Assembly (NCBI GenBank): GCA_937915955.1
Contig: CALGIB010000921.1
Span: 1 to 8,355, forward strand
Direction of reading: 5' to 3'
DNA from: an uncultured Pseudomonadota bacterium
GTDB lineage: Bacteria; Myxococcota_A; UBA796; CAJQPC01
DNA length: 8,355 nucleotides
Below are positions 1 to 5,887 of this stretch, piece after piece (positions within the stretch are counted from its first letter, which is position 1; each line of letters starts with the position of its first letter). Under the pieces are notes generated by a model. That model did not search any database and was not told the origin of the DNA. It saw nothing but the letters and a program-made list of their open reading frames with translations. A program made the position numbers and the translations under genes.

Positions 1-1376
1 ACTCCCTGCTGCGCAGCCCCGGAGATCGCTTCCGCGTCTGCCAGGGCGCCAGCTGCAAGCTCGCGGGATCCGACGAGCTCGTCCAGCGACTGCGCGACAG
101 CGGCGAGGTCATCGAGGAGGTCTCCTGCTTGGGGCAATGCGATCGCGCCCCCGTGGCCCTGGACCACGACCTGGAGCTGGTCTGCGCCGGAGAGCGCGGC
201 GCGGTCACCCCCGACGACCCCGGCCTGCCCATGAACCTGGGGGGCAAGGACGATCTCAGGTTCGCCGCCCTGGCCCGCGCCCGGGAGCTGGGCCCCGAGG
301 GGGTCATCGCGGCGCTGGAAGCGTCGGGCCTGCAGGGCCGCGGTGGCGCGGGTTTTCCCGCCGCGTTCAAATGGCGGGCGGTGCGCGGGCAGGCCGAGAC
401 CACGCGCTACGTCGTGGTGAACGCGGACGAGGGCGAGCCCGGCACCTTCAAGGACCGCGAGGTCATGCTGCGGCGCCCTCGGTTGATGCTCGAGGGGCTG
501 GCCATCGCCGCCTTCGTCGCCGGCGCCGAGAGCATCTACATCTACGTGCGCGGTGAGTTCCCCGAGGAGCTGGGGCGCCTGCAGGAGACCCTGGCCTTGG
601 GCGGCCTCGAGGACTTCGACGTCCAGTTCGTGCTGGGACACGGCGCCTACATCTGCGGCGAGGAGACCGCGCTGATCGAGAGCATCGAGGGCAAGCGCGG
701 CATGCCCCGGCTCAAGCCCCCCTACCCCACCCAGCAAGGCCTCTGGGGCAAGCCGACCTTGATGAACAACGTCGAGACCCTGGCCTGCGTGCCCGACATC
801 GTGCTGCGGGGCGGCCAGCGCTTCCGCGACCTGGGGCGCACCGAGCCCGGCACCAAGCTCTACTGCCTCTCGGGCCACGTGCGGCGCCCCGGCGTATACG
901 AGCTGCCGCTCGGCGTCAGCCTGGACGAGCTGGTCCAGGCCGCCGGCGGCTACGTCGGGACGCCCCTGGCCTTCTCGCCGGGCGGGGCCTCCTCGGGCCT
1001 GCTGCCCATGGACAAGCGAGGCGTGCCGCTGGACTTCCGAGGCCTGGTCGACCACGGCACGATGCTGGGCAGCGCCGGGGTGGTGGTCCTGAACGACACG
1101 GTGGACCTGGCCCGGGTCGCGTGGTGGCAGGCGGTCTTCTTCGAGGACGAGTCCTGCGGCCAGTGCGCCCCCTGCCGCATCGGCACCCGCCTGGTCCGGC
1201 AGGCGCTCGAGCGCTACCTCGACTCCAGAGATCCAAACGATCTCAAGTATCTGGAGGATCTCCACTTCGAGATGGACGCCGGCTCCATCTGCGGCCTGGG
1301 CATGGTCGCTGCGCTGCCCGCGGTCACCGGCATGCGCCACTTCCCCGACCACTTCGGACTGCGAGCCCCCCGATGA
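1..1376 (+). CDS. NAD-linked formate dehydrogenase beta subunit, NuoE-NuoF fusion (5' partial)
   Basis: The gene is open at the left edge, reading in frame from base 3 (457 residues visible). The first 50 residues carry a NuoE-type thioredoxin-like [2Fe-2S] signature: C13-x4-C18 and, after a gap, C42-x3-C46 (SCLGQC). The NuoF-type flavoprotein follows: FMN-loop motif GRGGAGFP near residues 112-119, ADEGEPGTFKDRE, NADH-site stretch GEETALIESIEGKRG near 219-233, and the C-terminal [4Fe-4S] ligands C385, C388, C391 (SCGQCAPC) and C430 (SICGLG). A start at the TTG at base 129 is rejected because it would cut the fourth NuoE cysteine region from the other three and the frame is open upstream. By family knowledge, such subunits take electrons from an alpha subunit and reduce NAD+ at FMN in the cytoplasm. 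Fused NuoE-NuoF subunits are known, for example in Methylobacterium FDH1. Its stop overlaps the alpha gene start (ATGA, 1373-1376), implying translational coupling. A hydrogenase-type partner is unlikely given the downstream gene. Confidence 0.93.
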   Translation, partial: SLLRSPGDRFRVCQGASCKLAGSDELVQRLRDSGEVIEEVSCLGQCDRAPVALDHDLELVCAGERGAVTPDDPGLPMNLGGKDDLRFAALARARELGPEGVIAALEASGLQGRGGAGFPAAFKWRAVRGQAETTRYVVVNADEGEPGTFKDREVMLRRPRLMLEGLAIAAFVAGAESIYIYVRGEFPEELGRLQETLALGGLEDFDVQFVLGHGAYICGEETALIESIEGKRGMPRLKPPYPTQQGLWGKPTLMNNVETLACVPDIVLRGGQRFRDLGRTEPGTKLYCLSGHVRRPGVYELPLGVSLDELVQAAGGYVGTPLAFSPGGASSGLLPMDKRGVPLDFRGLVDHGTMLGSAGVVVLNDTVDLARVAWWQAVFFEDESCGQCAPCRIGTRLVRQALERYLDSRDPNDLKYLEDLHFEMDAGSICGLGMVAALPAVTGMRHFPDHFGLRAPR

Positions 1377-4078
1377 GCATCCAGATCACCCTGGACGGAA
1401 GGACCGTCGCGGCCCTGCCGGGCGAGACCGTCCTGCAGGTCGCCCAGCGCGAGGGCGTGTCCATCCCGACCCTCTGCCACGACCCGCGCCTGGACCCCGC
1501 CGCGGCCTGCCGCACCTGCCTGGTCGAGGTCTCCGGCCAGCGACGCCTCCAGCCGGCCTGCGCCTGGAAGGTCAGCCCCGGCGTGGCCGTCACCACCCAG
1601 AGCGAGACCATCACCCGGCACCGCCAGGTCCTGCTCTCGATGTACCTGGCCGACCACGAACTGGACGAGGAGGGGCTCCCCATCACTCGGGGAAGAACCA
1701 ACGATCTCAGGGAGATGGCGAAGACCTACGGGACCCCCATCCGGCTCGAGCCCAGCCACCCGCCCCGGGACAGCCGCGAGGACGTCAACCCCTACATCGG
1801 CTACGACCCCGCCACCTGCATCCTCTGCGCGCGCTGCACCCGCTACTGCGACGAGGTCGAGGCCGTCAGCGCCATCACGCTCAAGGGCCGCGGCTCGGCC
1901 ACGACCATCTCCACGGTGGCGGAGCTCTCGCTGCTGGACACCACCTGCGAGCTCTGCGGCGGCTGCATCGACACCTGCCCAACGGGCGCGATGTACGAGA
2001 AGAAGGCCCCTCGCGCCCAGGGCGCCAGCCCTCTCGAGAAGGTCCGCAGCACCTGCAACTTCTGCGGCGTCGGCTGTCAGCTGGACCTCAACGTGCAGGA
2101 CGGTCGCATCATCAAGGTGACCAGCCCGCCCGCCGGCACGACGGTCAACGACGGCAACCTGTGCGTCAAGGGACGCTTCGCCTACGACTTCGTGCACCAC
2201 GACGAGCGCCTGAAGACCCCGCTGATCCGACGACAGGACGGGCAGCTCCACCCCTGCAGCTGGGACGAGGCCCTGGACGCCGCCGCCAGGGGCCTGCTCC
2301 GGGTCAAGGAGCGCCACGGCGCCGACAGCCTGGGCTTCGTGTCCAGCTCCCGCTGCACCGGCGAGGAGAACTACCTCGTCCAGAAGCTGTCCCGCGCGGC
2401 CTTCGGCACGAACAACTGTCATCAATGCGCAGCGACGTGACACGCACCCACGGTCGCCGGTCTGGTGACGATGTTCGGTGCAGGCGCGATGACGAACTCC
2501 ATCCCGGAGATTCGTGACGCGGAGCTCTTGTTCGTGATCGGCTCGAACACGACCGAGGCCCACCCCATCATCGCGATGGAGATGAAGCGCGCGGTCCGCC
2601 GGGGCGCGAAGCTGATCGTCGCGGATCCCCGGGCCATCTGGCTGACCGAGATCGCGGACCTGCACCTGCAGCTCAAGCCCGGCACGGACGTCTGGCTGCT
2701 CAACGCCCTGGCCCACGTGATCATCGCCGAGGACCTGGTCGACCACGCCTTCATCGAGCGGCACACCGAGAACTTCCAGGCCGTGATCGACGCGGTGGCC
2801 GAGTACACCCCCGAGGCCGCCGAGCAGGTCACCGGGGTCCCCGCCAACCACATCCGCACGGCCGCGCGCTGGTACGCCACCACCCGCCACGCTGGCATCT
2901 ACTACACCCTAGGCATCACCGAGCACACCCACGGCACCGACAACGTCTACGGGCTGGCCAACCTGGTGCTGATGACAGGCCACCTGGGTCGGGTCAGCGC
3001 CGGCATGAACCCCCTGCGCGGCCAGAACAACGTGCAGGGCGCCAACGACGCCGGCGCCAGCCCGATCTACTACCCCGGCTACCAGCGCGTGGACGACCCC
3101 GCCGCGCAGGCCCGCTTCGAGCAGGCCTGGGGCGTGCCCTTGTCCCCCGAGCCGGGGATGAACCTGAACGTGATGATGAAGAAGCTCGGCGCGGAGATCC
3201 GGGGTCTGTACGTCATGGGCGAGGACATCGTGCTCTCCGAGCCCAACGCCGGGCGCGTCGAAGAGGGCATGAACGGCCTGGACTTCGTGGTCGTGCAGGA
3301 CATCTTCCCCAACGAGACCATGCGCTTCGCCGACGTGGTCCTGCCCGCGGCCTGCTTCGCCGAGAAAGACGGCGTGTTCACGAACAGCGATCGCCGCGTG
3401 CAGCGCGTCCGCAAGGCGGTCGAGCCCCCCGGTCAGGCGCGCCCGGACTGGGAGATCCTGGTCGAGCTGTCCCGCCGCTGCGGCTACGAGATGGACTACG
3501 CCGACCCGGGCGAGATCTACGCCGAGATGGCCGGTCTGTGCGACAAGTTCGCGGGCATCAGCCACGAGCGCATCGATCGCGAGGGCGGCCGCCAGTGGCC
3601 CTGCCCCACACCCGACCACCCGGGCACGCCCACGCTGCACGGCGACGGACCCCTCAAGGGCAAGGCCACCTTCCAGGGCATCGCCTACCGGCCCAGCGCC
3701 GAGCTGCCCGACCCCGAGTACCCGCTGCTGCTGTCCACGGGCCGGACGCTGTACCACTACAACGCCGCCACCCAGACCCGCCGCGACGCGGGCCCCAACG
3801 CCAAGCAGCCCGAGAGCTTCATCGAGATGCACCCCCGGGACGCCCGCCGCCTTGGCGTGGTCGAGGGCGAGCGGGTGGACGTGGCCTCGCGACGCGGCAC
3901 CGTCGGCGCGGCCATCAAGCTGACCCGCAGGGTCAAGCCGGGCTGCGTGTGGATGCCCTTCCACTTCTCCGAGGACAACGTGAACCGCTTGACCAACGAC
4001 GCGGGCGACTCGGTCACCGGGACCGGCGAGTACAAGGTCTGCGCGGTGCGGGTAGAGCCTCGGGCGGCGGCCCGGTGA
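1373..4078 (+). CDS. fdhF: Selenocysteine-containing formate dehydrogenase alpha subunit (UGA readthrough)
   Basis: Catalytic Mo/W-bisPGD formate dehydrogenase subunit, 901 residues if the in-frame TGA at codon 356 is read as Sec. Without recoding it would be a useless 355-residue fragment plus an orphan downstream ORF, both in the same frame. Domains in order: N-terminal [2Fe-2S] ferredoxin (C35, C46, C49, C63); two-cluster 4Fe-4S domain (C149/152/155/159 and C192/195/198/202); active-site [4Fe-4S] motif C228-x2-C231-x3-C235 plus C264; catalytic U356-H357; NPLRGQNNVQGAND with R549; C-terminal dinucleotide-binding domain ending near FHFSEDNVNRLTNDAG. U356 to R549 is 193 residues, the same spacing as Sec140 to Arg333 in E. 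coli FdhF (recalled). It starts in a 4-base overlap with the beta gene and ends in a 4-base overlap with the VOC gene. Oddly, no cysteine lies between C63 and C149, so the usual His-Cys3 cluster is apparently lost; H95 remains. Mo versus W cannot be told from sequence. Confidence 0.93.
2438..2440 (+). other. In-frame TGA read as selenocysteine (codon 356 of fdhF)
   Basis: The codon lies in the context CAAT-TGA-HAPTVAGL, which matches the formate dehydrogenase active-site context (Cys or Sec)-His-(A/G)-P-(S/T)-V-A-G-L. The upstream frame ends with GTNN and a Cys at -4, and the downstream frame opens directly into HAPTVAGL, so no frameshift is needed. Sec at this position is the metal ligand in known selenium formate dehydrogenases. 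A nonsense mutation of a Cys codon is the alternative, but the following SECIS hairpin argues against it. Confidence 0.92.
2444..2481 (+). promoter_or_regulatory. Bacterial SECIS hairpin downstream of the Sec UGA
   Basis: Within the coding sequence just after the UGA, the RNA can fold as follows. The lower stem is GCACC (2444-2448) with GGUGC (2477-2481). CA (2449-2450) pairs with UG (2472-2473). After a small CG/GA internal loop, the upper stem is GUCGCC (2453-2458) with GGUGAC (2464-2469), containing one G-U pair. The apical loop is GGUCU (2459-2463). By my count, 18 bases separate the UGA from GGUCU, the same as in E. coli fdhF as I recall it. In that system the apical stem-loop binds SelB-GTP-Sec-tRNA. 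Folding was done by eye. Confidence 0.85.
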
Positions 4079-4491
4079 GCGTCCAGCCCTTCCATCTGGC
4101 CTTCCCGGTGGACGACCTGGAGGCGGCCAGGGCCTTCTACGGCGGGCTGCTGGGCTGCCCCGAGGGCAGATCCAGCGAGCGCTGGGTGGACTTCGACTTC
4201 TGGGGGCACCAGGTGGTGGCCCACCTGGTCGATGCTCGGGATGACGCACAGACCAACGCGGTCGACGGCGACCAGGTCCCGGCCAGCCACTTCGGCGTCG
4301 TCCTGCCCTGGGACCAGTGGCAGGCCCTGGGCGATCGCTTGCGGCAGGCCGGTGTGGACTTCCTCCTCCCGCCCCGGGTCCGCTTCGTCGGCCAGCCCGG
4401 CGAGCAGGGCACCTTCTTCGTGCGGGATCCGTCAGGCAACGCTCTCGAGTTCAAGAGCTTCCAGGATCCCTCACGGCTGTTCGCGACCTGA
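4075..4491 (+). CDS. VOC-fold metalloenzyme, extradiol dioxygenase/glyoxalase-like
   Basis: A 138-residue protein with the two beta-alpha-beta-beta-beta modules of the vicinal oxygen chelate family. The N-terminal module opens with PFHLAFPVDDLEAARAFYGG, and the second ends with FFVRDPSGNALEFKSF. Candidate metal ligands are H7, H72 (SHFGVVL) and E125, the usual two-His/one-Glu pattern. The conserved stretch LLGCPEGRSS followed by DFDFWGHQVVAHL resembles the small cytoplasmic predicted dioxygenases of COG3565, whose substrates are largely unknown. The GTG start lies inside the fdhF stop (GTGA, 4075-4078), and translation from it gives the canonical N-terminus with no extension. This overlap implies co-translation with the formate dehydrogenase. 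A role with formate, formaldehyde or a related C1/C2 aldehyde is only inferred from context. The fold assignment is firm and the reaction is unknown. Confidence 0.88.
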   Translation: MSVQPFHLAFPVDDLEAARAFYGGLLGCPEGRSSERWVDFDFWGHQVVAHLVDARDDAQTNAVDGDQVPASHFGVVLPWDQWQALGDRLRQAGVDFLLPPRVRFVGQPGEQGTFFVRDPSGNALEFKSFQDPSRLFAT

Positions 4492-4493
4492 TC

Positions 4494-4925
4494 GTGCTGG
4501 CCCTGCTGCCCCTGTTGAGCGCCTGCGACTGGCGGGCCGCCCTGGTCCACCACCAGGAAGACAAGCTCCGGGCCAGCGATCTCGGGCAGTTCATCGAGGC
4601 CTGGGAGGGGCTGCAGCCCGCCCGAGGCGAGCTGCGCAGCGACCAGGACGCTACCGCCCTGCTCCGCGCGCTGCACCAGCTCGCCCAGGCAGCGCTCGAG
4701 GCACAGTGCGCCAAGCCGGACTGGGCCTACAGGCACTACAGGTACTGGTCGATGATCGAGCAGGAGCGCTTCGAGTCCGTCGCGGCCATGCACGCCGACC
4801 CCGTCTACCTGGAGACCCTGACGATCTCCGAGCTCAGCAGGACGCGGGGCTGTGAGCCCCTGGTCGCCCACGAGATCTGTGGCCTGCTCGCCGATCCCGG
4901 CGGCCTGGCCCGCGTCTGCGATTAG
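4494..4925 (+). CDS. Small putative lipoprotein of unknown function
   Basis: From the GTG at 4494 this gives 143 residues beginning with a short hydrophobic segment and a lipobox (LLSAC, Cys11), so it is probably lipid-anchored. The mature part is polar and mostly helical in appearance, rich in Glu, Ala, Leu and Gln. It has a Tyr/Trp-rich patch (WAYRHYRYW) and further cysteines, for example in RGCEP and the C-terminal ARVCD. I recognise no family. The start is uncertain: there is no ATG and no clear ribosome-binding site. GTG 4494 lies 2 bases after the VOC stop, fitting termination-reinitiation, but the resulting signal peptide lacks a basic N-terminus. CTG 4488, or a start further upstream that includes an Arg, is possible. 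The third-position G/C bias and lipobox support a real gene. Its stop (TAG, 4923-4925) interlocks with the stop of the opposing gene. Confidence 0.65.
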   Translation: MLALLPLLSACDWRAALVHHQEDKLRASDLGQFIEAWEGLQPARGELRSDQDATALLRALHQLAQAALEAQCAKPDWAYRHYRYWSMIEQERFESVAAMHADPVYLETLTISELSRTRGCEPLVAHEICGLLADPGGLARVCD

Positions 4926-5737
4926 TCCACCGACCAGCTCATCCCCACGTGGATGGGGTCGTGGTCGCTCAGCTCGACGCCCGCGTCATCCACGAACTCG
5001 GGCGGGACCTCCCAGTCCTCGGGCGTGAGCGTGAGGCCGCCGCGGGACAGCACCATGATCCGGTCGATGCGGCCCGGCTCGGGGCAGCCCAGCACCTCGC
5101 AGCTGTCCTGCAGCCCGTAGTCCTTCAGCTTCAGGACCTCGACCAGGTCCTCGGGGTCGTCGTCGTTCAGGTTCGTGTCGCCCATGAACAGCACGGCGTG
5201 ATCGGGGCTGTCGCGATCCAGGGCGGCCAGCACCAACTCCACTTGAGCGGCCCGGGCCAGGTCGTCCTCCTCGCCCCCGCCCGCCTCGAAGTGGGTGTTG
5301 TAGACGTCCAGCTCGCCCGCGCCCAGCTGCACCCGCACGCGCTGGTACCCCTTGCTGGCCAGGCAGTCGCTGGCCCCCTCGAGCACCCCGCTGCAGGTGT
5401 CGTAGTGCACCTGCTCGTAGTCCAGGACGGGCAGATCCAGGAACACGGCCAGGCCCGAGCCGTAGGCCCGACCTGACTCGACCTCGTCGTCGAACCAGCG
5501 CTTGTCGGCGTGGTCCGTGCCGGCCTCGAGCACGGCGTGGTCGCCGGCCCGCCAGTCCTCCTGCAGGCCGATCAGCTCGTAGCCCGCCAGCAGCGGCGCG
5601 ATCTGCTCGATCCTGGCCGCGGTGTCGTCCTCGGTGATCTCCTCGGGGAGGCCGTGCACGTTGTAGGACAGCACCTCGAGGGTGCCTTGAGTCGCCGGGG
5701 GCGACTCGCCCGTACACGCCAGCAGAGTCAGGAACAT
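4922..5737 (-). CDS. Endonuclease/exonuclease/phosphatase-superfamily lipoprotein, sphingomyelinase-like
   Basis: A 271-residue protein whose first residues, MFLTLLAC, form a very short signal with a lipobox at Cys8, suggesting lipid anchoring outside the cytoplasm. The DNase I/neutral-sphingomyelinase fold motifs appear in order: SYNVHGLP (N26), GLQED (E60, metal ligand), DVYNTHFEAG (H149), GDTNLN (D187, N189), and SDHDPIH (D258, catalytic-type H259). The segment SDCLASKGYQRVRV followed by the NTHFEAG motif resembles secreted bacterial sphingomyelinase/phosphodiesterase members more than DNA-repair exonucleases. The likely reaction is Mg-dependent phosphodiester hydrolysis, but the substrate cannot be told. 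The open frame extends far upstream (to 7036), but that part is the antisense shadow of the AgmX-like gene. ATG 5737 is chosen because the signal peptide and fold begin there. No Shine-Dalgarno is visible; a CATACT element 7 bases before the ATG could give a leaderless transcript. Confidence 0.88.
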   Translation of the reverse strand: MFLTLLACTGESPPATQGTLEVLSYNVHGLPEEITEDDTAARIEQIAPLLAGYELIGLQEDWRAGDHAVLEAGTDHADKRWFDDEVESGRAYGSGLAVFLDLPVLDYEQVHYDTCSGVLEGASDCLASKGYQRVRVQLGAGELDVYNTHFEAGGGEEDDLARAAQVELVLAALDRDSPDHAVLFMGDTNLNDDDPEDLVEVLKLKDYGLQDSCEVLGCPEPGRIDRIMVLSRGGLTLTPEDWEVPPEFVDDAGVELSDHDPIHVGMSWSVD

Positions 5738-5887
5738 GGCCGGGAGTATGCCCGCTCGGGTCCGATCAAGTTTCTTCGAACCGAGAACGGGGGAGCGTGT
5801 CTGGAGCTGTGAACCCCTGGCGGGCGCGCCTACAGCCGGACGAGAGCCGCGCTGACGGGCGCGCTCTGCCCCAGCCCGAAGAGTCCG
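5738..5887. promoter_or_regulatory. Divergent intergenic region between the EEP lipoprotein and AgmX-like genes
   Basis: The 150-bp spacer between two divergent starts must hold promoters for both. On the - strand a -10-like CATACT (5745-5750) ends 7 bases before ATG 5737, with a weak AACTTG 16 bases further upstream. On the + strand I find no convincing -35/-10 pair. CGGGCGCGC occurs twice as a direct repeat (5821-5829 and 5856-5864). A relatively AT-rich stretch with TTCGAA lies at 5765-5780. Assignments are weak. Confidence 0.4.
5844..5866 (+). other. GC-rich leader hairpin upstream of the AgmX-like gene
   Basis: GAGC (5844-5847) and GCGC (5849-5852) pair with GCGC (5859-5862) and GCTC (5863-5866). 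One bulged C is left out, and the loop is TGACGG. It ends 21 bases before the ATG at 5888, so it would sit in the 5' leader if transcription starts upstream. In DNA this GC-rich such hairpins arise easily by chance, so function is unproven. Confidence 0.25.

Noticed and set aside
129..131. TTG start for the beta subunit
   Set aside because: The frame is open from base 3 and encodes two more NuoE-type cysteines plus C42 upstream, so this is an internal codon of a gene cut by the window edge.
252..1712. GATCTCA(A/G)G occurring three times (near 252, 1229 and 1704) as a possible repeat element
   Set aside because: Each copy encodes Asp-Leu-Arg/Lys in frame, spacing is irregular, and flanks share nothing; coincidence is sufficient.
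1373..2440. Two separate genes or a pseudogene made by a nonsense mutation at 2438-2440
   Set aside because: Both halves are in the same frame, the TGA sits exactly on the catalytic Cys/Sec position, downstream codons are intact to the C-terminus, and a SECIS-like hairpin follows.
1214..2890. Long - strand ORF of 558 codons crossing the fdhF start and Sec region
   Set aside because: It is a shadow ORF caused by high GC content; all conserved motifs are on the + strand.
2909..4249. Long - strand ORF opposite fdhF
   Set aside because: It is antisense to conserved formate dehydrogenase domains and has His/Val/Gly-rich shadow composition with no recognisable motif.
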